NCBI GenBank assembly: GCA_027922465.2 | Contig: BQMF02000478.1 | Span: 62,001-126,000 of the forward strand | Direction: 5' to 3' | Length of the DNA: 64,000 nt | Source of the DNA: Turritopsis dohrnii | Lineage: Eukaryota; Cnidaria; Hydrozoa; Anthoathecata; Oceaniidae | Shown: piece after piece, positions 12,290 to 23,450 of the stretch | How the letters are laid out: the number at the start of each line of letters is the position of its first letter | Position numbering within the stretch: the first letter of the stretch is position 1 | Program-made: the position numbers and the translations under genes | The notes under the pieces: model-generated | Database searches by the model: none | Seen by the model: the letters and a program-made list of their open reading frames with translations, nothing else | Told to the model about the DNA's origin: nothing

Positions 12290-14080
12290 ATATAAATGTA
12301 CACAGTGATGATGTCTCTTTTGATAAGAAAAAAAGATTTTAAATATTCTGAGAAGTCTGCTAAACGATTGAATGTGTTCGCGGAACCCCCAACAGATGTC
12401 AATTTCTCTAAATCAGTTTATAGTGACAAGCTTTAAATTTTGTCTGAGAAAGTGAAGACAGACCCTAGTAATGAGCTAATTGTTGTAACCAAAGTAAATT
12501 CATTTTTCAGTGGTAATAGATTTTCTTTCTGAAGGAAATGTAACCCGTTTGTTTCACTCACGGTGTCGGCTTTGTTGCCGTCTTTCAATCATGTCGTCGG
12601 CTTTGTCGCAATCTCTCATTCACGTCGTCTTCTTAAATTCATTAATAAAAACAAATCGCTAAACAGAAAACAAACAAGCAACTGACAAAGAAAACAAACA
12701 TTGTAAATAATGATCAGAATGAAACGTTGTAAGAACAATAAAATTCTAAGAAAAAAATACAACTGTGATTTTTTATTGAACGCATATAATTTCAGAACAG
12801 AGTTTAAACGTCGAAATGTTACCGTACTATTCCATTTTGTGTCGTTTTTTGTGATAATATGTAGCAAGTTAACACAAATTTTTCCACAGCTACTTGGATT
12901 TAAGTAAAGCTTATAATCGAGTTATTAACGTGTAACAATTCAACGCTTAAAAATCAGGCGAGGTTCGATAGTTTGACAATATATCGGCGTTTAAACTTAG
13001 ATTCGGGAAAGTTGTGTGTGTGTATATTCAACTGAACAAAAAAAACCTCAACAAAATATAGTCACAATCAAGTCAGAGAAGTTTAAAGTAGGTAGATTTT
13101 TAATTAAATTTTTCTTATCATAGTTTTGTATTTTGAAGGCTGGAATGATGAGAGCATAAGGATTGAATGTTTAAAGTCTTTATAAAAGTTGAGTATCAAG
13201 TTTTTGCCATTCACCCGGTTTTTACAAATACATCTATCCAGGACTCTGTTCATCTAACAATTTGAAAGCATCAAACGGTAAAAACTTCTGAAAAAACGAG
13301 GCATAGCCTGAACGCAACTCTCACTATCCCAAACAAATTTTACAAGGTTCACATCATGAAGTTTTGATGCTAACAATTCGTTAGATGAACTGTATGCCAG
13401 AAAGAAATATCTTTTATACTGCGCTCTGGACTTAGCGTGTGTACAATTTCCGTTGGGTGTGATTTCTTCTGGGCTGGTTTTGTTTTTGTAGGAGCTTGTA
13501 GTTATCAAACATGTCCCTGATCGAAATAAAGCTGTTATCGTTCTGTATTCATGGGATATATAAAGAGAAGGACTTACAACTAACTTCCAAAGCTCTTGTT
13601 ATTAAATTCGTTTATATTGGTATTTTTTTTATATAGTTCTCGCCTCTCATTTCACTCGATATTGGTTGACATGGGCGGGTTTATACGAGTTTTTAGGTCC
13701 CCTTTGTGGAATATCAGGAAAACGATTAAAAATGTACATGAAAAAAAAAATCTTGTCATTCAATTGTGACAGTTTCTTATCTGAATGCGTGAGAGTCATG
13801 AAGGAAACCAAAATTATAATTGACAACAAAATAACCCTTAAATTTTTTTGTTCATTGCTGGTTGATTACTGTATAACCGGGTGTTTGGAAGCAAAATTGG
13901 GAACGAGGTAACACATAAAATGGTATCTAGGAGCTCCATATGCCTGTTGAAACTGACAGAACATTGTCCTCACTGACCCAAAAAAATTTAACAAGGTTTA
14001 CAAGGTTAGTTGTATAGAAGGGGAGGTTTTCAAAATGACCATGATATAGATACGGTCCAGGAAGCTGTATATCAGAAGTA
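12290..14080. other. No gene seen; contains a short degenerate repeat
   Basis: AT-rich. A phrase ttcatctaacaatttgaaag near 13250 recurs at about 19130. Text around 13330 (caaattttacaaggtt) recurs in altered form around 13985, so a degenerate repeat is present. Open frames of 60-84 codons have no recognisable domain. Confidence 0.45.
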
Positions 14081-14104
14081 TTGTGTTTCGAATTTAAATT
14101 GACC

Positions 14105-14404
14105 ATGGCTTTAGTGCCGTACGCAGCCAATAATCTCGTGGAATTGTTAAAAGCAATATTGAATGCCATACCTATAGCTGAGAAAATTTTTTATAAGATT
14201 TATGCGTACTTCTGTGGAGGTGATCGACTAGAGAAGTCGTATAAAATCCTTGGCCTACCAAAGACAGCATCGCGACAACAGATAAGACAGGCGTTTCAAG
14301 AGCTGGCACTGTTATATCATCCCGACAAGCCAACTGGGGATCAAGAATTTTACGTCAAAATACGAACAGCTTACGAGATCATATGCGACGAGAAAGGATA
14401 TTAA
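14105..14404 (+). CDS. Small single-exon J-domain (DnaJ/HSP40-like) protein
   Basis: A 99-residue protein starting at the ATG in the good context gaccATGg; an in-frame ATG 24 bases upstream is in poorer context. Residues 1-36 form a hydrophobic, helix-like N-terminal segment (VELLKAILNAIPIAEKIFYK) that could be a membrane or packing helix. Residues 43-99 are a compact J domain: KSYKILGLP opening helix I, RQAFQELALLYHPDK with the HPD tripeptide at 72-74, then KIRTAYEIICDE for helix III. The HPD loop in this family stimulates Hsp70 ATPase. There is no Gly/Phe, zinc-finger or substrate-binding domain, so it is a minimal class C co-chaperone. The absence of introns and the repeats on both sides allow a retrocopy, but the frame is intact. 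Expression is untested. Confidence 0.75.
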   Translation: MALVPYAANNLVELLKAILNAIPIAEKIFYKIYAYFCGGDRLEKSYKILGLPKTASRQQIRQAFQELALLYHPDKPTGDQEFYVKIRTAYEIICDEKGY

Positions 14405-14787
14405 ATTGAATGGTTCTGTAAACTTTATGTTATTCGACATCATTCAGTGTTTAACTATTTTTGCAATAATAGCGTAAGCGTCGATTTAGCAATAAAACTT
14501 GGGAAAATACTTCTTATGACTTAGCCTACCCTTCTCACGAACAAAACAGTGGAACAAATCCTACAATACAAACTTACTTAACTACCCAGCGGGCACAAAG
14601 ACGTCGTAAAGACGTCGTAAAGACGTCTTTTCAAGACGTCCCTAAGACGTCGCAAAATGGTCGCGAAGTGGGAATCTCAAAAGACGTCCCAATTACATCT
14701 TCATTGAGACGTCTCGATAACATCCCAACGACATCGTAACGACGTCGCAGGATTATGAAATTTACTCTTTCAAAAACTGTAATAGGC

Positions 14788-14855
14788 CACAGGCGGACCC
14801 GAACCTGGAACCTCTGGTGTGCCAGCCGAACTCGTAACCATTATGCCACCGCTGC
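14788..14855 (-). repeat. tRNA-like (SINE head) segment with A and B boxes
   Basis: On the minus strand, TGGCATAATGG (14838-14848) fits a pol III A box and GGTTCGGGTCC (14795-14805) fits a B box, 30 bases apart as in tRNAs. The sequence gcggtggcataatggttacg resembles the start of a tRNA. The acceptor stem does not pair well, so this is read as a tRNA-derived SINE piece, not a functional tRNA. It lies inside the GACGTC-rich element. Confidence 0.55.
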
Positions 14856-14921
14856 TTGATGTCAAGACGTTTAAAAACATTTACAATAAATCATTCTATG
14901 CAGATTGATTGCTTTTGAAAG

Positions 14922-15420
14922 TTTATAATTGTTTTGAAGGTCGTTATTCAATCCGTATAAAGACGTCCCAAAAACGTCGTAAAAGGATCCCAATTGCGAC
15001 GTCCCGTTTCAGACGTTCCTACGACGTCCCAAAATGATCTTAAGTTTATAATTGTTTTGAAGGTCGTTATTCAATCCGTATAAGGACGTCCTAAAAACGT
15101 CGTAAAAGGATCCCAATTGTGACGTCTCGTTTCAGACGTCCCAACGACGTCGCAAAATGATCTTAAGTTTACAATTGTTTCGAAGGTCGTTATTCAATCC
15201 GTATAAAGACGTCCCAAAAACGTCGTAAAAGGATCCCAATTGCGACGTCTCGTTTCAGACGTCCCAACGACGTCGCAAAATGATCTTAAATTTACAATTG
15301 TTTCGAAGGTCGTTATTCAATCCGTATAAAGACGTCCCAAAAACGTCGTTAAAGGATCCCAATTGCGACGTCCCGTTTCAGACGTCCCTACGACGTCCCA
15401 AAATGATCTGGAAAGCAAAC
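14922..15420 (+). repeat. Tandem repeat, about 122 bp x 4
   Basis: Four successive copies each contain ggtcgttattcaatccgtat followed by gacgtcccaaaaacgtcg, ggatcccaattg and gacgtc...cgacgtcccaaaatgatc. Starts are near 14922, 15044, 15168 and 15290. The copies differ by a few bases each. Confidence 0.8.
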
Positions 15421-15926
15421 GACCATTTTACGATTAAAATAAGACGTCTCAAAGACGTCTTGTGCCCGATGGGTAGTTTTTCTCCACTGTGTGATGACAG
15501 CTCGTTCCATTCCTTATTGACCACAATTAAGAAAAGTCATCGAATAAATCACCCTAAGTCCATCGCCTGACAAACTATATTCGTGTCATGAGGTTCGGTT
15601 TAAACACCGTGTTATGACCTCGCCAACAAGTATGGCCTTGCCGTATAAATTTTCATTATCTATCCTACTGCAGATTAGTAGATAAATATTGGTAAATAAT
15701 ACAAGTGACAGTCGTATACATACAAGCGAGGAAAAATTCGATAACTAGGTATTAACAGTGGTTAAGCAGAAAATTCTTTCCTTTTTTTCCCTTTTTTTAC
15801 CAGAGACTGTGAGCTTTAGTATTTTTCCTTCTCTCACTCACTCACATTTCTCATCAAATACAAGAAATAAAAACTTTTAATCGAGATTAATTAATTCTAA
15901 TCATCCCAACATTACGTTATCCATTG

Positions 15927-16040
15927 CCCAACGGGCTAAATTGTCAAAATTCACTGCGACGAAGAGCATTTTTATTAAAGCTGTGTGTATATTTCTGTGC
16001 ACTCCTTCGCAGAAATCTTTTTACAAATGTGCCGGCTGGG
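15927..16040 (+). mobile_element. CCCAGYGGGC MITE family, copy 1
   Basis: Ends CCCAACGGGC...GCCGGCTGGG. Core landmarks are gcgacgaagagcatttttat and gtgtatatttc...cactccttcgcag. About 114 bp, non-coding, near full length. Confidence 0.75.
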
Positions 16041-16170
16041 TGATCAGTGCACAACCATAAAAATAGGGATGTTTCAATAACAAACTGGCGATCCGTGCGA
16101 TCAATTATTTCATGATTTACTTTAGATGATTGGATGGCCAGGTTTCCATTTCCACCTGACATCTTCTTAA

Positions 16171-16619
16171 TTAGGTCCTAGTGATCACGTGACGTCATAG
16201 TTTTGGGCAGGTCAAAAATGAAAAAGGTCAAATTACAAAACATTTTGTACCAAATCAATGTTTGACCACCTTTTATTTTCGGATAACGTCATCATCCATG
16301 ACGTAATTTTTAGTCAATTTTTTGCCTCATATCTGACGAACTAGAACGTCGGTTCTTACATCCTCTTTCGTGTGTTTTCAATGGTTTTCCGAATGATTTA
16401 AAAAATTTTGAGGAGAAAAAACTTTTTTTTGCTTTGGTGATGGGTTTGGGTGTCCTGAAATAGAATCTTTGGTACTATTTCTTGAATTTAGAGCTTTTGG
16501 TCATATGATTAATTTTCCCCCGCGGAAAATTCTGTACCGGATAATTTGAAATTTGACCTGTTTCATCTTGGACCTGACCCAAAACTATGACGTCATGCCA
16601 CGTGACAACTAGGACCTAG
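16171..16619. mobile_element. TTAA-flanked MITE
   Basis: A 449-bp element with inverted ends TTAGGTCCTAGT and CTAGGTCCTAGT that extend imperfectly for about 60 bp (acgtgacgtcatagttttgg is shared). TTAA lies at 16167-16170 and 16620-16623. The TTAA flanks suggest piggyBac-type mobilisation, although the termini lack the usual CCC. No coding sequence. Confidence 0.65.
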
Positions 16620-16685
16620 TTAAAAAAGTATAGAAATTACCATCCAAGGACCCAATAACAATCATAAAACAAGAAAAACTCACGT

Positions 16686-16812
16686 TTGGCCAAATTTGAC
16701 AAAATGGTTTTCAAATTCAAAAACAATACCATTCAATTGTGCTTTGTGCAAACTTTTATGAAAATTGGAAAGTTTTCGAATTTTGGTCCCAATCAGCCAA
16801 ATTCCAAATCGG
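16686..16812 (+). repeat. Direct repeat, left copy (partner 18748-18878)
   Basis: Both copies contain aattgtgctttgtgcaaa, a tgaaaatt-gaa stretch and ttttggtcccaat or its near form, about 80 percent alike by eye. A weaker inverted relative occurs inside the left end of the 47-57 kb element (about 47100-47200). This suggests a subterminal repeat of the same transposon group. Confidence 0.5.
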
Positions 16813-17266
16813 GGGTCTGAACTCTAATATGGGGACATTTTCACAATATCCGCCATATTTGTTGTGATTGATAAGAGATTCAAGCAGACAAGATATAGAT
16901 GTACACAGGCGGTACAAACAAAATAGTTTACTGGAATTGTACTATTTCAACAACTTTAAAGAAAAAGATAAGAATGGGATGACCTTGAAGTATTATAGAT
17001 AGCCAAGAGACAAAAAAAAAAAAATGTTTAATGTGCTGCACATTGTAGATCAGGGGAAAGAAAATCACCACACGATTTTCCGAAATCTTACTGTTCCTGA
17101 ATCACAGTATCAGGTATTGGAAATAAAGTACACCAGAGCAAAAAACTGTAGTAAATTACCAACAGAAGACAAAAACTAGTTTTTAAAACTATACAAGAAA
17201 TAAATAGACAACTGCAACCCAGCAAAATTTCCACTGTAGAACCTCGAAAACTGAATCAACAACATA

Positions 17267-17660
17267 TTAATATAGTACATCTGGAAAACTACCAACAATC
17301 AAGATTTTATTTGCTTGACAGGTTCTGAAATTAAATATTGATATCATCCAATGTATTATTTTTAATATGACGATCTGCTCCGTGACGTATGAGCGTTCTT
17401 CAACACTTTCGAAACAACCAAGCTGTGATTCTATGTGAAGTGGTGTCAAGAAGTTACATTGTTTGTTGATGAGATGAGGTACAGAGTTTATCAAGAAGGT
17501 GAGCGTAGAGGAAGAATTATTACGTGCAGCAAAATGAAGTGCTGTTGATCCATATTTGTTCGTCGCTTTATCTCTGCACCTCTGTCCACCAATAATCGAG
17601 CAATCAAGAGTTTGTTGCTGAGAAGAGAAGCAGCCATTAAAAGTGAGAAATGTATTATCC
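17267..17660 (-). pseudogene. Ankyrin-repeat gene fragment with frameshift
   Basis: On the minus strand, KLLIARLLVDRGAEI (the end of an ankyrin unit) is followed by a frame change near 17575. The next frame reads NKYGSTALHFAARNNSSSTL, the canonical G-x-TALHxAA turn-helix, and then LTPLH of a further unit. Ankyrin repeats are protein-binding scaffolds, often multiplied in cnidarian genomes and also captured by transposons. The fragment has no start or complete domain and is inside a repeat-bounded region, so it is called a pseudogene. It could be a mis-split exon, but the frame change lies in the middle of the unit. Confidence 0.6.
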
Positions 17661-18381
17661 TCAAGAAATAGGGAACGTGTTCAGTGATATATACCCAGAA
17701 AAAACAGGATTCCTGGTTTTTCTCGAGGAAGAGCACCAATTAATGATAGACAGGAATTCCCTACTGTGCAAGATCTGTGTGCCATTAAAGGTATTCACTT
17801 AAACTGACCTAAACAAAAGGACACTGAAAATGAAATTCAGTGCAACTTGCTTCATAAAGAATTCACATTGAACGATTTAATGTTAAAGTTGGGGACTGGA
17901 CTATTATATTAAACAAAGATTAGCCACTGAACCAAATGGACTAATTGAGTGTATGACAAATGCTTTGTCATATTGCTAACTTACTTTACTACCAATTGGA
18001 ACAAAAATTTAAAAGACAATGTGATGGTAACAAATTTATTATGAATGGATGTATTCTAAATTTCTACTTGATATTTTTTTGATACATATATATAAATGTA
18101 AAATCTCAAACTTGTCTATGTTCATAAAAGGTATCTAAAAGTCCAATTCTTTGCCTCACAGCAAGTTCAGTTACGAATGTTTTCTGTAAACTTTAGCCTT
18201 CTCACTTCTTTTGCACATTATACTGATGTGAACCAGCAGAAGTCAGAGATTTTTGAAATTTGTTGGTAATATTAACAATTAGGATTGTACAGTAGTAAAA
18301 CAACTATATCATTTATCAATATCTTTATATGAAATAATGTTGTGTATTTGTTATCTTCAGCTTGTCCATCAAAATGTTTTT

Positions 18382-18600
18382 TCATTTCTGTTCAAAAACT
18401 TTTCTTGAAATTCTACCTGCTTGATGTATCGGTAGTCTCCATACTGATTTAGAAAGATGTGCTAAAAATGTTGTATCACAGATGATTGTCTTCCAACTTT
18501 TGAGTTTGATAACACTGGATTTAAGATGTTCAGATGAACCATTGTTTCGAAGCCACTCATAAATCTGATCTTTCGTGAAATTTGCAATGTTTTCCATATT
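18382..18600 (-). pseudogene. SAP-like N-terminal fragment, related to the YqaJ protein start
   Basis: The first 20 residues, MENIANFTKDQIYEWLRNNG, resemble the N-terminus of the minus-strand protein at 56838 (IKDFSKDQAVMWLRD), with a shared F-x-KDQ-x3-WLR core. The rest diverges quickly. Together with the flanking AATTTGGTCCCAAT repeats, this suggests a second, much older member of the ISL2EU-like group. Short and weak on its own. Confidence 0.4.
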
Positions 18601-18747
18601 ATAAAACCCCTAATTTTCTCAACACAACTGTCTACATTCACAAAAACAAAAATGAAAGCCGCTTTCAAGCTACCATTTTGAAAAATCTTCCCCCCAAAAC
18701 ATCGCGACCGCGTTTTGGAATTTGGCTAATTTGGCCCTAATTGCCCA

Positions 18748-18878
18748 ATGTTGGTCAAATCTGACAAAATGACTGTCAAATTCGAATTCAGCACCTTTTA
18801 ATTGTGCTTTGTGCAAATTTTTGTGAAAATTGAAGAATTTTCGGAATTTGGTCCCAATTTGGCCGATACAATGTCTTT
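18748..18878 (+). repeat. Direct repeat, right copy (partner 16686-16812)
   Basis: Partner of the repeat at 16686, in the same orientation. It flanks the ankyrin fragment together with that copy. Confidence 0.5.
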
Positions 18879-19241
18879 ATAATTTGGCTCTTTTTTAGCC
18901 TCTGCGGGAGAAAAGTCATGGAAAGAGGCTAGATTGTAGGCGACTTTTTATCCGTAAAAAATAAATGCATTTCAATACTGTATGGTCTTCAGGCCTCGAG
19001 TAATAATTGATCACACGGGTCGCCAGTTTGTTATTAAAATATCCCTGTCCAAAACAATTAAAACAGGAACAAACATACATCCATGGAGTTTCCTGATAAT
19101 CTTGAAAGGAAATGCTCGGTTAGAGTGTGTTCATCTAACAATTTGAAAGCATATTGTCTGAGGCATTTTCCCAATAATTCATAATGGCTTCATCTACTTA
19201 ACCTCCATATTGTTCAAATTTCATCTTACTACGATTCACTA

Positions 19242-19402
19242 CAGTATAACTCATGCAATTCGAACTCCTATAATTCGAGTAATCATGTAAATCGAAAAAC
19301 GTCTTCGGTCCCGTCCGAGGTTACCCATAAGATAATCCGAACTCATGTAATTCGAACAAGTTTTGAATCCCCGTTGAGATTCGAATTACATGAGTTAAAC
19401 TT
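19242..19402. mobile_element. pogo/Tigger-like MITE, TA site
   Basis: Starts after TA with CAGTATAACTCATGCAATTC. The right side (attacatgagttaaac) is the inverted counterpart. The repeated ATTCGAA blocks match the pogo/Tigger style seen at 45922-46641. About 160 bp, non-coding. Confidence 0.55.
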
Positions 19403-19501
19403 TAATAGAATTACATTTTTTTGTTTTTATAAGCACAACGTTTATAAGCATACCCAGTCTCAATTGGGGGGATCGGTCTCTTCTCAAACAATGACGTCAA
19501 C

Positions 19502-19561
19502 TGAGGGGGAGGGGGCAACACAAAGTTGACGCAGGTTGACAGAGGGGGGAGGGGGGAGGGG
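19502..19561 (+). other. G-rich tract, G-quadruplex motif
   Basis: Contains GGGGGAGGGGG at 19505-19515 and GGGGGGAGGGGGGAGGGG at 19544-19561, enough G-runs for an intramolecular quadruplex in otherwise AT-rich DNA. No gene start is identified beside it. Confidence 0.6.
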
Positions 19562-19750
19562 TCAAAAATCTTGAAAAAATGGTTGACGTCATTTGTGAAC
19601 ATTTAGCTTTCAGGAAGTCAGAATATAAATGATGAAAGTTTGGTTCGATGCTGACTCGTTTCATGACAAGATATTGAGCTAACCAAGGATTACATTTTAT
19701 ATTTTTGTATAAATGTTACATAATATTCTCATAAAATTCAAGTCTATAGA

Positions 19751-19850
19751 CCCAATGGCCAAGATCATCAAAAAGCCACCGCGATGAAGAGTATTTTTAT
19801 TGAAATAATGTGTATTTTTCTAAAATGGAAATGCACTTCTTCATGGTTAT
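19751..19850 (+). mobile_element. CCCAGYGGGC MITE family, copy 2 (right end lost)
   Basis: Left end CCCAATGGCCAAGATCATCA, then gcgatgaagagtatttttat and the aatgcacttcttc core. The right terminus is degraded. Confidence 0.6.
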
Positions 19851-20007
19851 GTTTCAAGAGGGTCAAATCAACTAACATAATAAGCAATACAGTGATTTAT
19901 TAGTAAAAAATTGGAAGGCAAAATTATGACAGCATGGAACCGGTAAAGGTTTATAGTATAGTTATGAAGTGCATTGACCCCAATTTGTAATAATAATATG
20001 CCCCAAT

Positions 20008-20160
20008 TTGTTATGCCCTAATTTGCAATAACTTTTACCTTGATTTGTAATACCTGCCTCAATTTGTAAGGTTTTCCTGTCTACTTAAATGGTTAGTTCA
20101 CACGTAGCTTACTACACGTATATGTTGCTTATAAATGGCTTACCTTTATGAAAGATGAGT
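20008..20160 (+). mobile_element. Solo terminus of an ISL2EU-like element
   Basis: gttatgccctaatttgcaat followed by further CC-x-ATTTGTAA(T) repeats parallels the left end at 46948-47060 (gttatgcc, then CCCACTTTGTAAT repeats, then a similar tail). No matching right end or transposase is found nearby. Confidence 0.5.
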
Positions 20161-20438
20161 GAGATTTGTGCTGGATGCGTTTTATACTAATGCTAAAACA
20201 TTATAAGTGTTTGCGGAATTGTAGTTGTTTGGGTAATTATCAGGTAGAGCGCCCGGCTTAAATGGGCGGCCCCTTTCAATGAGCGCCTCTCCGGACAGCT
20301 GAAAAATTTAATGAGCGCCTCGGTTTAAATGTCATGAAGGGGTTAATTGCAGAGCACATCAGTTTTCATGTATAATTACATAAATATATTTTCTTGTGCA
20401 ATCACGGTAGTCACGTAACAGCAAATGGTTACTATTGA

Positions 20439-20520
20439 TTGGTTATAAGTTGTCATGTGATCAATATAAAATAATCTAATTGGTTATAAGTTGTCATGTG
20501 ATCAATATAAAATAATCTAT
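20439..20520 (+). repeat. 41-bp tandem duplication
   Basis: Two adjacent, essentially identical copies of a unit beginning ttggttataagttgtcatgt. Confidence 0.85.
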
Positions 20521-20870
20521 TGTAAAGCTGACTGGAATAAATGGTTTTTCATAAAAAAAACCTTTCAAATCAGTCCATTGATTCACCAGTTCAATGGTGT
20601 TCTCGGTAAAAGGATTCCTTCAAGTGCTTGTAAGTACTCAAAGACTGGTAACTAGTGTGCTAAAATTATTACCAATAATTTGCCACGTTCATGGTCTTAT
20701 TTTTTTAAAAATTCCATGTATCTGAAGCGCAAGAGACCCTGGGTTGATAGTCCTGGCCATCTATAAAGTTGTTGACACTTAGTATTTGATTTGATTTGGT
20801 TAACGTAATTGGCATTTTATGATGACGTAATACCGGTTTGATATGTCTCGATAATAAGACAATAAAAATG

Positions 20871-23450
20871 TACTAGTATCCCGGGTAAAAACTTTTTACC
20901 GAACTTAACTTCGAAAACATTAGGTCAAATCCACCATTCCTGTGTACGTACCCCGTGACGAAAAAATAAATCATAGAATCGCAACTCAAAAACATCCCAG
21001 GTGGCGTCGCTCGCCACCCATGTTCAGTATGCGTTGTGTCGCAAAATTTAAGTTGTGAAAAGTTTTTACAGGCATTAATTTTTAATTCATTTCTTACATT
21101 CAAAATATTTAAAACAGAAACAAATAGCAGCATGGCTCAGAATATATATTTAAACGCAGAAGAGAAGAAACGTTCATAAAAAAAAGTGCAATATATAACA
21201 CAGAACTGTTTACCCAGACATACAAAACCAAACATAACAAAATGTTAATTCAAAACAAATTGATACCTTCCAACTTTTTCTTTTGTTCCAAAGTTACTAC
21301 TGGACTGCAACCATTAATGAATTTTTGAAATGATATAGTCTGTTCTTCCCAAAACCATCAACGTCATGATTAAAACCATGAGTTCCATTTCTTTATGCTT
21401 TTTTTATTATTACCTAAAAAATTAGTACTTGAATTTTAATACCGAAAATCATGCTATAACAATATTGAAATAAAAAATGAAACAAAAAGAAAGAAAAAAA
21501 CAAAAAGAAAATTCAAGTACGCATTTATCCTAAAGATAACAATTAAAAACAAAATTTGGTCTATAAAGTCAACCGATACTGTGAGTCAATACGGGTTCAC
21601 TCAAAACTGGAGCTGAACAGAATAAAGACTTTTACCTGGCATACACAACCAAACATCAAATTAATAAAAATAATTGAAACAACAAAATGCCCTACTTTGA
21701 CCAAAACCATAATTGAATACCCAGAAGATATTAAAAGCAACAAATAAAAACATAATGCTAAACTTATATACCTAGCAAGTATGTATGTAGCAATTAACAT
21801 AACACAAAATAATGAATGCCGTAACCAAATATAAACTGAAGAAAAATATACCCCAGCAATGCTTCTTTTTTGTAGTACAATCGCAATGAAATACATAATC
21901 CATTCTTCTCTTAAATAACCTTCTCAACATACCATGTGTTTCATTTATACATTTATAAATTTCGTTTATAAATAGCTACACTTTTTCTTTTCTGACCTAA
22001 AAGAAAAAGATTTCAGTAAAGAACAGCTACAATACTTACTACTACTGCAACCATATTTAAGCAAACCAAAACAAAAGGCATAAATGGCTGGCAGAAAGGC
22101 ATGCAGACAAAGCATCAAACATCGTCAATAGATACAATTTGACAGCATAACACGTTCCCTACTTCCACAGCCATGAAAAAGGAAAACAGTAGTCATAGCT
22201 GTGGGACCATTTTTAATTGATCTGTAAATAAATAAATCAAATCAAATCTTCTTTGCTAACTATAAAAATAATAATAGCGCTCGTTACCAAAACAAATTAC
22301 TCTCGTCCTCGTTTTTCATCCAGCAGCATATAAACTAAACGAAAGAACTCATATAATAAGATATCTATTCAAAGCTATAGTATTTAATCTTTCAAAACTA
22401 AATTAAAACCATTCCTTACTGTGTAAATAAACATCATTTTGTTCTGCATTTTCTTCACTACACTTTCTTCTTCTGTATAGCGATATTTGATAACTAAAAC
22501 GTAAACAAACATTTAAATACATTTAAATACAAATACATATACCTAACTTGTTCTTTTATTAATCAAAAATAAAAGTTTTATAATAATACCTTTTGTTCGT
22601 TCGATCTTTCTGCAGCTAATTTATAAAAACTTTACTGCACTTCTTCTGTATATCTAAATATGATTTTTCATTGTAAACAAACAACTAACTCACTTACACG
22701 TGCTAATAAGAGTAAAAGTTTAGCAATAAACACGATAGTAAAACGTTTTATAATAATAACAATAACTTCGTGCATACAAACCTGCGTTTCTTCGTCAGTT
22801 CTTTCGTCGATTTGCTGCCTAAAACAATCAAATTAAAATTAAAATATTCGTATACAAAAAGAAACACGTCTTCTTCGCGAAGTTTCTTGCTCACGAAATG
22901 ATCGTTGACAAATTTCGAACGAAGAAGATTGCATTGCTCGCACTCCTCCAAAGACGTTTTTCGGCTGATTTCCACTGCGCAAACCAAAAATAACAAAACG
23001 GAGGAGCATATACTAATCGCGAAAAATCAAAAAAAGTGTTCTCGCCTCTACGTGGTTTTACGACAAAAAGGGAAAAAATAAGAAGGATTTGACCGTGAAA
23101 AAAAAACAAATATGTCACTCTCTAAAATAAAAGTGGTATGCACAATCGCGGATTATTATAATAAGATAAGAAAAACAAAACAAACAAACAAAAAGGTTCT
23201 AAAGCGTACTTACCCTAAAAACATAAATAAATCTTCGCGCAATACTTTCGTTGTTGTCTCGCGAATAATCAAAACATTTGAAACGATTAATTGCAATGCA
23301 ATGTTTTCCCCTATACTAATCGTAGAAAAATATTAACCGCCGTGGTCTGACACTCCATTGTGAATAAGTGACCGCAAAAACGACCCGAACTTTTAGAGAG
23401 TGAAAGCGTGAAAAAAAAAAGCGGATGCACAGCGCGTATTAGAATATAGA
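20871..23450 (+). repeat. Long member of the ACTAGTATC repeat family
   Basis: Starts actagtatcccgggtaaaaa with the hairpin GGTAAAAACTTTTTACC. It contains ccccgtgacgaaaa and a ggtggcgtcgctcgccacc hairpin that recalls the 869-bp unit at 7926. Toward its right side are tcactctctaaaataaaagt and gcggattattataataag, the end motifs of the shorter copies that follow. The middle 2 kb is AT-rich without a convincing gene. This may be the parental, longer form of the elements at 23451-25130. Confidence 0.45.

Larger units (their letters stand above)
14585..15473. mobile_element. GACGTC-rich TIR element, copy 2, TA target site
   Basis: An 889-bp element with ends CCCAGCGGGCACAAAGACGT and, inward from the right, CCCATCGGGCACAAGACGTC. 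TA lies immediately outside both ends. It consists of three parts: GACGTC-rich sequence (14600-14755), a tRNA-like segment (14788-14855) and a 122-bp tandem repeat (14922-15420). No protein is encoded. The CCCAGYGGGC ends resemble those of the 115-bp MITE family scattered through the window (for example 34287-34405), so the two may share a transposase. The superfamily is not recognised. Confidence 0.7.
16063..19048. mobile_element. 3-kb region bounded by 47-bp inverted repeats, nested
   Basis: The arm at 16063-16109 (containing aataacaaactggcgatccg) is the inverted counterpart of 19002-19048 (containing cgccagtttgttatt), with few mismatches. Between the arms lie a TTAA-flanked MITE (16171-16619), two direct repeats (about 16686-16812 and 18748-18878), an ankyrin-repeat pseudogene and a SAP-like N-terminal remnant. 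The arms may be TIRs of one large old element or two inverted copies of a small repeat. No outer target duplication is evident. Confidence 0.5.

Noticed and set aside
14788..14855. Functional tRNA gene
   Set aside because: A and B boxes are good, but the acceptor stem does not pair and no terminator T-run was found; better read as a SINE-type remnant.
14922..15420. CRISPR-like pattern of spaced repeats
   Set aside because: Whole 122-bp units are repeated, there are no variable spacers and no cas genes; the setting is eukaryotic.
22748..22996. 82-codon minus-strand frame beginning LFLVCAVEISRKTS
   Set aside because: Reads protein-like at first, but the start is non-ATG, it ends in a Leu run, and it lies inside the long repeat copy. 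No partner exon found.
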